DNA from: Hyphomicrobiales bacterium
GTDB taxonomy: Bacteria > Pseudomonadota > Alphaproteobacteria > Rhizobiales > Rhizobiaceae
Direction: 5' to 3'
Length of the DNA: 64,000 nucleotides
NCBI GenBank assembly: GCA_900472395.1
Contig: UCHV01000014.1
Coordinates: 1 to 64,000, forward strand
How positions within the stretch are numbered: position 1 is the stretch's first letter; each line of letters begins with the position of its first letter. The position numbers and the translations under genes were made by a program. Below, piece after piece: positions 29,252 through 36,928 of the stretch. Below the pieces are notes generated by a model. That model was not told the DNA's origin and did no database searches. It saw nothing but the letters and a program-made list of their open reading frames with translations.

Positions 29252-29746
29252 CTAGCCAAGATCGCGACGCATGACAAGCGCCGCCGATTTGCTCCCATCG
29301 GCAGATTCATAATAGGCCGGCCGGGTGGCGACCGTTAAAAATCCGAGCCTGCGGTAGAGGCCGATTGCGGCAACATTGCCATCTTCCACCTCGAGAAACA
29401 TGGTCTCGCCACCACGTTCCGCCGCTTCCCTTATGGCCGATTGCATGAGCCGCCAGCCAAGGCCGGTGCGACCAACCTTCTCCGAAACGGCGATGGTCAG
29501 GATCTCTGCTTCGCCGGCCACTTCACGGGCAAGAACGAAACCGCCCAGTGGTCGACGAAAGAAGGCATTGGTCTGGTAAGCGACGAAACCGAAGGTATTT
29601 TCCTGCGACAGAAGGCTGTGGACTTCGCCATCGTTCCAGCGGCGGGCAAAACGAAGGCCATGCAGTTCGGATACAGCCCGGCAATCCTCTGCCTTCATCG
29701 CGGCGATATCGAATGTGGGTTTCAGGCTCAGGTAATCGTCGTTCAT
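29252..29746 (-). CDS. rimI: Ribosomal-protein-alanine N-acetyltransferase-like GNAT
   Basis: This GNAT-fold acetyltransferase of 164 residues has acetyl-CoA-binding motif A around ILTIAVSEKVGRTGLGWRLM and motif B around ETMFLEVEDGNVAAIGLYRR. RimI acetylates the N-terminus of ribosomal protein S18; because this gene is directly after tsaB, as in many bacteria, the name is reasonable. The ATG at 29746 is 7 bases after the tsaB stop. A longer reading into tsaB is rejected. Confidence 0.85.
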   Translation of the reverse strand: MNDDYLSLKPTFDIAAMKAEDCRAVSELHGLRFARRWNDGEVHSLLSQENTFGFVAYQTNAFFRRPLGGFVLAREVAGEAEILTIAVSEKVGRTGLGWRLMQSAIREAAERGGETMFLEVEDGNVAAIGLYRRLGFLTVATRPAYYESADGSKSAALVMRRDLG

Positions 29747-29753
29747 GCGCGTC

Positions 29754-30437
29754 TCAGGAGCGGGCCAATGCAAATCCTGTCTGAGGTTTAGCATCCGGCC
29801 CGCGAAGGTAAAGCGGTTTCGGTTTTGCACTGCCGAAGGGTTTTGCCGCACCAAGCTTTGCCACAGTGGCGATATCGAAGCGATCCGGCACGGTTTTCAT
29901 GCCCGGCTCACTGATTTCACCGGCCTTTGCGGCAGCGATTGCGACGGCACCGGTACCAAAAATGGTTGCGCTGTAATGGGTGGCGAGAGCTGTGACGGCT
30001 TCCGGCGGCAATGCTTGCGCTTCTTCGAGAGGCGAACCATCGGCGCCAAAAGGTTGGGCATAAATCTCGCCACGCTTGGCATCCATGGCGGCGATGACCG
30101 GGTGACCGGCAACGCTGGCCAACTGGTGGACGGCCATGGTTTCGAGCGTCGTGATCCCGACGGCCTCGATACCGAGCGAAAGAGCAAAGCCACGGGCAGC
30201 AGCGACACCGACGCGGATGCCGGTAAACGAACCGGGACCGATGGTGACGGCGATGCGGCTGACATCTTTCAGCGTGATGCCGCCTTCCGCCAATGCGGTT
30301 TCGATCTGTGCCATCAGCTTTTCAGCGTGGCCCCTGCCGATCATTTCGGTCTGTACGGAGAGGATTTTGTCGGCCGTCGCGTCATAGAGCGCAACGGAGC
30401 AATCGATGCCGGCGGTGTCGAGGGCAAGAACGATCAT
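29754..30437 (-). CDS. tsaB: tRNA threonylcarbamoyladenosine synthesis protein TsaB
   Basis: TsaB is the scaffold subunit of the TsaBDE complex that makes t6A37 in tRNAs reading ANN codons. The 227-residue protein has the ASKHA fold; LALDTAGIDCSVALY at the start and IGPGSFTGIRVGVAAARGF at about 66-84 are diagnostic. It lacks the metal site of TsaD, as expected. It is followed at once by rimI, the usual partner gene. Confidence 0.95.
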   Translation of the reverse strand: MIVLALDTAGIDCSVALYDATADKILSVQTEMIGRGHAEKLMAQIETALAEGGITLKDVSRIAVTIGPGSFTGIRVGVAAARGFALSLGIEAVGITTLETMAVHQLASVAGHPVIAAMDAKRGEIYAQPFGADGSPLEEAQALPPEAVTALATHYSATIFGTGAVAIAAAKAGEISEPGMKTVPDRFDIATVAKLGAAKPFGSAKPKPLYLRGPDAKPQTGFALARS

Positions 30438-30486
30438 AAAAGACTACCGGCAGTTTGTGCGCCGACCAAAGCCGGCGCCAGTTTTA

Positions 30487-31053
30487 TCAAAGAGCTTCGA
30501 CGGCCTGAACTTCGGGCACGAAGTGCTTGAGCAGGTTCTGGACGCCATGCTTCAGCGTGGCAGTCGAAGACGGGCAACCGGCGCAGGCACCTTTCATGTT
30601 GAGGTAGACGGTGCCGTCCTTGTAACCTTTGAAGGTGATATCGCCGCCATCCTGAGCAACAGCCGGACGGACGCGGGTTTCCAAAAGTTCCTTGATGGTG
30701 GCAACGACTGTTTCGTCACCCTCTTCAAAAAACTCGCCTTCTTCGTCGGTCGCTTCAGCCATGGCGGAACCGCCGCCCATGACCGGCTGGCCGGACATGA
30801 AGTGTTCCATGATCGAACCGAGAATGGCCGGCTTCAGATGCTGCCATTCGGCATCATTCTTGCTGACGGTGATGAAGTCATAACCGAAATAGACGCCGGT
30901 GACGCCCGGCACGTCGAACAGACGGGCAGCGAGCGGAGACTTTTCAGCCTCGGCAGAGGAACGGAATTCGGCCGTGCCGTTTTCCAGCACGACCTTGCCC
31001 GGCAGGAATTTCAGGGTGGCCGGGTTCGGCGTGGCTTCCGTCTGAATGAACAT
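30487..31053 (-). CDS. NfuA-like iron-sulfur cluster carrier
   Basis: This 188-residue protein has an N-terminal Nfu_N domain at about 1-88 (MFIQTEATPNPATLKFLPG) and a C-terminal NifU-like domain at about 115-180. The cluster-binding CAGC motif uses Cys157 and Cys160. Such proteins carry 4Fe-4S clusters to target apoproteins. The two-domain form is the mitochondrial/alphaproteobacterial NFU1 type. No other Fe-S genes are adjacent. Confidence 0.93.
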   Translation of the reverse strand: MFIQTEATPNPATLKFLPGKVVLENGTAEFRSSAEAEKSPLAARLFDVPGVTGVYFGYDFITVSKNDAEWQHLKPAILGSIMEHFMSGQPVMGGGSAMAEATDEEGEFFEEGDETVVATIKELLETRVRPAVAQDGGDITFKGYKDGTVYLNMKGACAGCPSSTATLKHGVQNLLKHFVPEVQAVEAL

Positions 31054-31180
31054 TTTATGTCTCCCGGCGAAAACGCGTTCGCTCGTTTAGAATTCTTCCA
31101 AAGAAGATAAGACCGTTCAGGTTTGCGTTCAAGTGCGCCTTTGAACAAACAAGGTCAAGAGCGAAGAAACAAAAGCGACA

Positions 31181-31672
31181 TCACGCCAGCGCGTCGATTT
31201 CCTCGTCTGTCAGCGTGCTCGGAAGCACGGTGACGGGAATGGGGAAGGCTGCGGTGCGACCGGCAATCGAGGTGACGAGCGGGCCGGGTCCTTCCTTGGC
31301 AGAACCGGCGGCAAGCACCAGAATGGCGATATCCTGATCTTCCTCGATCAGGGAATTGATCTCGTCGGCAGCATTGCCCTCGCGGATCACCACTTCCGGA
31401 TCGATGCCGATGCTCTCGCGCACACGCTGGGCAGCCTTGGCCATGACGGCTTCCGCCTCCTCTCGCGCTTCGGCACGCATGATCGCTTCGACACCCAGCC
31501 ACTGCTGGAAATCGCCTTCGGGGATGAGGTAGAGCAAAAGCAGCGCACCGTTGGAATTCTTGGCGCGACGGCCTGCATAATGCACGGCCTTTTCACATTC
31601 CGGCGTGCCATCGATGACCGCCATGAATTTGCGACGATGGCCTTCGAGACGCGATAGCCGAGTTGAAACCAT
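31181..31672 (-). CDS. Universal stress protein family protein
   Basis: This 163-residue cytoplasmic protein has one UspA domain: FMAVIDGTPECEKAVHYAGR at the start, a central DIAILVLAAGSAKEGPGPLV, and IPVTVLPSTL at the end. The typical ATP-binding G-2x-G-9x-G(S/T) motif is only partly kept (the AAGSAKEGPGPLVTS segment), so nucleotide binding is uncertain. It lies between trpS and the nfu gene, where rhizobia commonly carry it. Confidence 0.85.
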   Translation of the reverse strand: MVSTRLSRLEGHRRKFMAVIDGTPECEKAVHYAGRRAKNSNGALLLLYLIPEGDFQQWLGVEAIMRAEAREEAEAVMAKAAQRVRESIGIDPEVVIREGNAADEINSLIEEDQDIAILVLAAGSAKEGPGPLVTSIAGRTAAFPIPVTVLPSTLTDEEIDALA

Positions 31673-31744
31673 GCCGATCCCCCTGATGCACTGACACGAC
31701 CCGTCCGGTCGTGATGGACATTATACAAAAGAGCGGAAATGCGA

Positions 31745-31774
31745 AACCCGCCGATCCAGGTGGACCGGCGGGTT
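31745..31774 (-). terminator. Hairpin after trpS
   Basis: AACCCGCCG and CGGCGGGTT form a 9-base-pair perfect stem around a 12-base loop, 27 bases past the trpS stop. The following minus-strand sequence TCGCATTT gives only a weak T-run, so it may be an imperfect terminator. Confidence 0.5.
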
Positions 31775-31800
31775 GTTAAAGACGAAAGATTGAGCCGAAA

Positions 31801-32865
31801 TCAGCGCAGGAAACCGATGATGTCCGAAACCTCGTTCATGGTCTTTTCGGCGCGGGCACGGGCGCGTTCGCCGCCATCCTTGAGGATCGCGTCGATATGC
31901 GTCGTGTCGTCCATCAGGCGGCGCATTTCCGTGGTGATCGGGGCAAGCACCTCGACCGCCAGATCGGCAAGCGCCGGCTTGAACACCGAAAACTGCTGGC
32001 CACCGAATTCGGCAAGCACGTCAGCCTTGGTGCGATCCGACAACGCCGCATAGATTCCGACAAGATTGCCGGCCTCGGGGCGACCTTCCAAACCATCGAC
32101 TTCACTCGGAAGCGCATCCGGATCGGTCTTGGCCTTTCGGATCTTTTTCAAGATCGTGTCGGCATCGTCCATCAGGTTGATACGCGACAGATCCGACGGA
32201 TCCGACTTCGACATCTTCTTGGTGCCATCCTTGAGCGACATGACGCGCGGCGCCGGGCCACCGATCAGCGGCTCGACCAGCGGGAAATAACCATGGATCG
32301 GCTCTTCGCCGACGATCATGTCGACACCCGTTCCGGTCTCGCGGATCTTTGGGCCGAAATCGATGTTGAAACGCTGGGCGATATCGCGGGCCAGTTCCAG
32401 ATGCTGCTTCTGGTCATCACCAACCGGCACGTGGGTGGCGCGGTAAACGAGAATGTCGGCCGCCATCAGGCTCGGATAGGCGAGCAGACCGAGCGAGGCG
32501 TTTTCGCGGTCCTTGCCGGCCTTGTCCTTGAACTGCGTCATGCGGTTCATCCAACCGATGCGCGCTACGCAGTTGAAGATCCAGGCAAGCTCCGCATGCT
32601 GCGGCACGGCCGATTGGTTGAAGACGATATGTTTGACCGGATCGATGCCCGACGCGATGAAGGCGGCAGCAATCGAGCGGATCTGGCCCTTCAGGTCGTC
32701 ATGGACGAGCTGGGCGGTGATGGCGTGGAGATCGACGACGCAATAGATGCAGTCGTTGTCTTCCTGCAGCGCCACGAACTTGCGGATGGCGCCGAGATAA
32801 TTTCCGAGATGGAGATTGCCCGTCGGCTGAACGCCGGAAAATACGAGCGGCTTAAACGTGTTCAT
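31801..32865 (-). CDS. trpS: Tryptophanyl-tRNA synthetase
   Basis: TrpS charges tRNA-Trp with tryptophan. This class I synthetase has 354 residues, with the HIGH-like motif in [12 protein letters not shown] at 15-26 and the KMSKS motif in [10 protein letters not shown] trp-leader attenuator is not visible upstream. It is the first gene of the minus-strand block and is followed by a universal stress protein gene. Confidence 0.97.
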   Translation of the reverse strand: MNTFKPLVFSGVQPTGNLHLGNYLGAIRKFVALQEDNDCIYCVVDLHAITAQLVHDDLKGQIRSIAAAFIASGIDPVKHIVFNQSAVPQHAELAWIFNCVARIGWMNRMTQFKDKAGKDRENASLGLLAYPSLMAADILVYRATHVPVGDDQKQHLELARDIAQRFNIDFGPKIRETGTGVDMIVGEEPIHGYFPLVEPLIGGPAPRVMSLKDGTKKMSKSDPSDLSRINLMDDADTILKKIRKAKTDPDALPSEVDGLEGRPEAGNLVGIYAALSDRTKADVLAEFGGQQFSVFKPALADLAVEVLAPITTEMRRLMDDTTHIDAILKDGGERARARAEKTMNEVSDIIGFLR

Positions 32866-33523
32866 GTCGTCCTCATCAGGCTTGTGGAAGGCCCCAGGGC
32901 ATGGTGAGCAGGACGGAATTCCCGGCCTTGGCGCTCATGTCGCCCATGTTGCTAACGGCCGGGCTTATGCACGGCGGACGGGGCGGGATCAAGGGGGACG
33001 CAAGCTCGCGTGCGGGCATTTTCATCGGCCCCAAATCTCGTTGAGCGGGCAAAAAAGATACAATCTCGAGGCGAGCGACGGCGAATTCGACCCGAAAAAA
33101 TATCATGGAGGAAATCTTTTTTCGTCATCCGCACGTTTTTTTCGCCGAAATGCCGACGAGTGACCAGCTTTCAGCAAAAAACGCCACAGCTGGTCAGCGC
33201 AACGGGACAAACAGCCGTCCGCGCTGGCGATGACGCCATGCCGCCAACCATCGGATTATGAAGGTAATTTTACGAAAATGTGACAAATGGCAAAGCGCCA
33301 TCCCCTTGGCGTTTCAGCCCGAAAAACAGAACCTCGACTACGCTCTAAAAGTTCCAAAACTGAGTAAAAAAAATGCTCAATTCTTAACGCCTATTCATCA
33401 TTTGGGCAGGACGCCTCCTAAATTAGAGCATTTTTGCCCTTATTGGCGTCACTTTTAGAAAAGAAATACTCCGAAATTATCTTTTCGTTCGCTATCAGCG
33501 ACGGTTACGTTTCGGAGACCAGA
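32866..33523. other. Long intergenic region between trpS and the M15-like gene
   Basis: This 658-base stretch has AT-rich, homopolymer-rich parts (33050-33150 and 33350-33500) unlike the flanking genes. An inverted repeat GACCAGCT / AGCTGGTC is at 33162-33197. I find no convincing protein gene; short open frames on both strands lack recognisable features. It must carry the divergent promoters of trpS and the peptidase gene and could hold a small RNA. Confidence 0.5.
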
Positions 33524-34015
33524 ATGCGCATCCTTTACCGCGTCGCGCTTGCCTGCCTTGTCACGGTCAGCTTCGCCCTATCAGCCATTTCCGCAGACGC
33601 GGCAGACAAAAGCGGCAAGCGTCGCGGCACGACATTCAAACATGACTATTCGGCCGCCTATACCGTGCAGCGCGTCAGTGTACGCACCGCCTGTTTCCCC
33701 GAAAAGCTCGAAGCGATCCTCGCCCATATCCGCGCCAAGACCGGCAAGAAGCCGATGGTGACTTCCGGCCACCGCCCTCGCTCCGGCACATCGCAGCACA
33801 GCCGCTGTTACGCCGCCGACATCCGCGTGCCGGGTGTTTCTGAAAAAGCGATCCTTGCGGCTGCGGCAGGCGCACCGGGCATTGGCGGCATCGGCCGTTA
33901 TTGCAACGGCATCGTGCATGTGGATATCGGCCCCAAGCGTCGTTGGGCACATTGCGGTGGCAAATCGAAGGGTGGCGGTCTGGCCAACCTGAAGCGTCAT
34001 CACCGCCGCAGTTGA
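33524..34015 (+). CDS. Exported M15-type peptidase-like protein (YcbK/DUF882 fold)
   Basis: This 163-residue exported protein has a signal peptide at about 1-25. The metal site of the M15_3 peptidases is visible: SGHRPRSG, then SQHSRCYAAD (SxHxxxxAxD form) and HVDIG near the end. Such proteins resemble D,D- or L,D-carboxypeptidases acting on peptidoglycan, but activity is unproven for this short group. The ATG at 33524 gives a clear signal peptide. It is convergent with murJ and their coding ends abut (34015/34016). Confidence 0.82.
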   Translation: MRILYRVALACLVTVSFALSAISADAADKSGKRRGTTFKHDYSAAYTVQRVSVRTACFPEKLEAILAHIRAKTGKKPMVTSGHRPRSGTSQHSRCYAADIRVPGVSEKAILAAAAGAPGIGGIGRYCNGIVHVDIGPKRRWAHCGGKSKGGGLANLKRHHRRS

Positions 34016-35611
34016 TCAGCCTTCGGGCTCTACCGAAGCCACCGCCTGTTTCGGCTTGCGCTTGAGATTGCGGCGGATCATGCCGAGATCGGCGCCACCA
34101 ATCAAAAAGGCCACCGAGAAATAAACCAGCATCGAAATGGCGATCAGAACGCCGAGCGCCGCCACCTGCTGCAAAAGATGCGATCCGGGTGTCAGCCACG
34201 GGCTTGCGTAACGCAGCGCATAGGTCAAAGCCGTAGCCATGATGCCGGCCGAGACCAGCAACATCACAGTGCGGCGGGCAAAGGCCCATTCCCATTTCAG
34301 ATGACCGCGCCAGACCAGCGTGGAAAACAGAAATATCGTGTTGATCCAGCCGGCGGCGGCTTCCGCTGTAGCGATGCCGCGCTCCTCGATCAGCGGAAAC
34401 AGAGAAATGGCGAGCGCGGAATTGACGACGACGGCCATCATGGTGAAGCGCATCGGCGTCTTGGTGTCTTCGCGGGCATAAAAACCGGGCTGCAGCGCCT
34501 TGATCAGCACGAAACCGGGAAGGCCGAGGCCATAAATGGCGAGGATGGAGCCGACGACAGCGGTATTTTCCGCCGAGAACGCGCCGCGCTCATAGAGCAC
34601 GCGGATGATGGCATCCGACAGCACCCACAGCCCCGCAGCAGCCGGTAGCGTCAAAAACAGCACGAACTCGATCGAGCGGTTCTGGATATTGGCGGCTTCC
34701 TTGAGATTACCGCCCTTCAAGGCGCGCGCCAGCTCCGGCAGAAGCACGACGCCGACCGCAACCCCGACCACGCCCAAGGGCAGCTGATAGATACGGTCGG
34801 CATATTGCAGGGCTGCGATTGCACCTTCCTTGCCGGACGCAATCGCCTGTCCGATAATCTGGTTGATCTGGGTGACGCCGCCGGTGATGGCAGCGGGCAC
34901 GGCCAGAACCAGCAGGCGCTTGACGTTCGGGGTCATGCGCGGGCGGCGAAAACCGATTTTTATGCCGGCATGGCGCACGCCAAAATAGACTACGGCCAAT
35001 TGCAGAACACCGGCAACCAGTACGCTCCAAGACAGATACCAGGCGGTCGACAGCGGATCGGCACCCGTCCAGAGCGCGTAAAACAGCGCGGCAATCATCA
35101 CCACATTCAAGAAGACCGGTGCGATGGCAGCGGCAAAGAAGTGGTGCAGCGAATTGAGCATGCCGCTCATCATCGCCGTCAGCGACATGCACATCAGGTA
35201 TGGGAACATCACCACGGCGAGACGGATGGTGATCGATGTTTTTTCCGGATCATCGGCAAAACCTGGAGCAATGATCCAGGTGACCAGCCAAGGCATGGCC
35301 AGTTCCATGGCGATGGTGATGATCAGCAGAGCCGAGAAGAGAACCCCAAAAACTTCCTCGGAAAACCGTTTTGCGCCTTCGACACCATTGGCCTCGATCT
35401 CCTTGGAGAAGAGCGGCACGAAGGCGGCATTAAATGCGCCCTCGGCAAACAGGCGCCGGAAGAGATTGGGAAAGCGAAAGGCCGCGTAAAACACATCGGC
35501 CATCGGCCCGGTGCCGAGTGCGGCCGCCATCAGGGTTTCGCGGGCAAAACCGAAAATGCGGCTGCCGAGCGTGGCGCCGCCAACGGTGGCGAATTTTTTC
35601 ACAAGGCTCAT
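34016..35611 (-). CDS. murJ: Lipid II flippase MurJ
   Basis: MurJ moves lipid II across the inner membrane for peptidoglycan synthesis. The 531-residue polytopic protein has about 14 predicted helices. The N-terminus SLVKKFATVGGATLGSRIFG and the motif AEGAFNAAFVPLFS are typical of the MviN/MurJ family. The ATG at 35611 is chosen because the family begins here; the open frame runs about 100 codons further upstream without family features. It is conserved next to glnD in rhizobia, here with an insertion between them. Confidence 0.95.
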   Translation of the reverse strand: MSLVKKFATVGGATLGSRIFGFARETLMAAALGTGPMADVFYAAFRFPNLFRRLFAEGAFNAAFVPLFSKEIEANGVEGAKRFSEEVFGVLFSALLIITIAMELAMPWLVTWIIAPGFADDPEKTSITIRLAVVMFPYLMCMSLTAMMSGMLNSLHHFFAAAIAPVFLNVVMIAALFYALWTGADPLSTAWYLSWSVLVAGVLQLAVVYFGVRHAGIKIGFRRPRMTPNVKRLLVLAVPAAITGGVTQINQIIGQAIASGKEGAIAALQYADRIYQLPLGVVGVAVGVVLLPELARALKGGNLKEAANIQNRSIEFVLFLTLPAAAGLWVLSDAIIRVLYERGAFSAENTAVVGSILAIYGLGLPGFVLIKALQPGFYAREDTKTPMRFTMMAVVVNSALAISLFPLIEERGIATAEAAAGWINTIFLFSTLVWRGHLKWEWAFARRTVMLLVSAGIMATALTYALRYASPWLTPGSHLLQQVAALGVLIAISMLVYFSVAFLIGGADLGMIRRNLKRKPKQAVASVEPEG

Positions 35612-35860
35612 GCGGGGCTCACCGGGGATCAGGATGCGGACAGATTCGTGGGTGTTATAGCGGGTGGTGAGGCGGACGGCTATGTTTTGTGGGGAGGTGG
35701 CGAGAGGGCGTCGACTGAGCGAGTAGGACCGTAGTGACCTATCAGGCTGGCGCGGTGTCCTTAGGATTGCAGAAAAGCAGCTTTTGAGAAAAGATCGTGT
35801 AGAAGGCTGTATTAGATTTTTTTGCCATATTGCAGAGATTTGCAAGGAAGAGAGAGTTTG

Positions 35861-36274
35861 ATGATTTCGAACCGACCTGACATTCAAGCTGAACAAATGG
35901 CATGGTCGGGAGAACAAAGAACTGACGACTTACTCACGTTTCACTCTTTTCGGTTCGAAGTGTTTGACCTTCCACCATTGGACGGCGAAGGCGACCATCT
36001 CGACCATGCGGGGGAGATAATGGCCGTTGCCGTGAGCGACGCCGGATCAGCCATCCAAAAAATGGCAAATGCGCGTGCTCCGAATGGTTTAATCACGCAA
36101 CACGATCTCGCCGAACTGAATGCCAATCTTCAAAAAATGGCTGATCAGTTGACTGACGCGATATCAGCGCTGACGGATGCTGCGTGGTGGGTGGAAAACG
36201 AAAATATGCTTGCGCACGGGCAATCTTACGACGTGATCATTGAAGCAGGCCAGCGGGCGGCAGGGCAGGCATAG
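35861..36274 (+). CDS. Hypothetical protein, accessory cluster gene 1
   Basis: This is a 137-residue soluble protein that I do not recognise. It has a charged N-terminal half and a helical C-terminal half (about 55-115) with the regular ALTDA- and NANLQKMADQ-like pattern of a coiled region. A good ribosome site (GGAAGAGAGAG) precedes the ATG. It is followed within 37 bases by a short open frame and then the SUKH gene on the same strand. It sits between two minus-strand housekeeping genes, which suggests later insertion. Confidence 0.65.
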   Translation: MISNRPDIQAEQMAWSGEQRTDDLLTFHSFRFEVFDLPPLDGEGDHLDHAGEIMAVAVSDAGSAIQKMANARAPNGLITQHDLAELNANLQKMADQLTDAISALTDAAWWVENENMLAHGQSYDVIIEAGQRAAGQA

Positions 36275-36311
36275 GTTCGGACTGCCATCAATTAATGATG
36301 AGGGCGGGGTC

Positions 36312-36434
36312 ATGTCGCGCAAACCAAAGCGCGAGGCCTTCAACGAGACCGAGCAAGCGTGTCGTCGGATTGCTGGTTCGTCACTACATGCCTGGGCGTT
36401 GCAAGATTTTTTGAGAAGGTCTGGCGGATGGTAA
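36312..36434 (+). CDS. Small open reading frame before the SUKH gene
   Basis: This is a 40-residue basic peptide beginning MSRKPKREAFNETEQACRR and ending RRSGGW. It has a GAGGGCGGGG ribosome site, and its last codons overlap the start of the next gene (ATGGTAA), a layout expected for translational coupling. It could be a leader peptide, a real small protein, or the remnant of a longer gene. No homology is recognised. Confidence 0.4.
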   Translation: MSRKPKREAFNETEQACRRIAGSSLHAWALQDFLRRSGGW

Positions 36435-36847
36435 CAGCGAAAATTAGAGAGTCAGTTGAGCTGGTACGTAGCCGCTCTGAAGCAATCACGTCACAAATTC
36501 CCCTGCCCGGCGATGGTGTCATTCAGTACGTTGAGTCCGAAAGCGGCTTCCGATTGCATCAGGACTACCGATATTTCGTGCAGAACGCCGGCAACATCGT
36601 GCTGACAAAAGAGCTTTTTTACCTGTGCGAAAACCACGAGGGACGACTCAATCTCCTGAGAGTGATTGACGAAGCTCGCCAGTCCGGGGTTCCAGCAGAC
36701 TGGCTGCCGATCTGCCAAGATAACGGCGATTATTATTGCCTATTACCGGATGGAACGGTGCAACTCTGGTCCCATGACGACATGTTCGAAGGACGGTGGG
36801 CCGATCTATCAGATTGGCTCCTCGACTGCTTCATCCATGGGAGTTAG
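36428..36847 (+). CDS. SMI1/KNR4 (SUKH) family protein, immunity-like
   Basis: This is a 139-residue soluble protein. The C-terminal half has the SUKH pattern: WLPICQDNGDYYCLLPDG, then VQLWSHD and LSDWLLDC. Proteins of this family commonly act as immunity proteins against nuclease or deaminase toxins of contact-dependent and polymorphic toxin systems. No toxin gene is recognisable beside it, so it may be an orphan immunity gene. The ATG at 36428 is preferred because of the overlap with the small frame upstream; an ATG at 36359 would add 23 residues. Confidence 0.75.
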   Translation: MVTAKIRESVELVRSRSEAITSQIPLPGDGVIQYVESESGFRLHQDYRYFVQNAGNIVLTKELFYLCENHEGRLNLLRVIDEARQSGVPADWLPICQDNGDYYCLLPDGTVQLWSHDDMFEGRWADLSDWLLDCFIHGS

Positions 36848-36928
36848 GCGGTTTGGGCGGTTCGGTGGCGTGCGCGCCATCAACGCCCAGACACCGAGCG
36901 CCTCCTGTAAACCACCCGGAACCTCACC

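Noticed and set aside
33258..33458. A 66-codon plus-strand frame in the trpS-M15 gap
   Set aside because: No ribosome site, AT-rich random composition and no recognisable features.
35612..35917. An N-terminal extension of MurJ of about 100 codons
   Set aside because: MurJ proteins begin at the conserved SLVKKFATVGG segment; the extension is Ser/Arg-rich with no family match.
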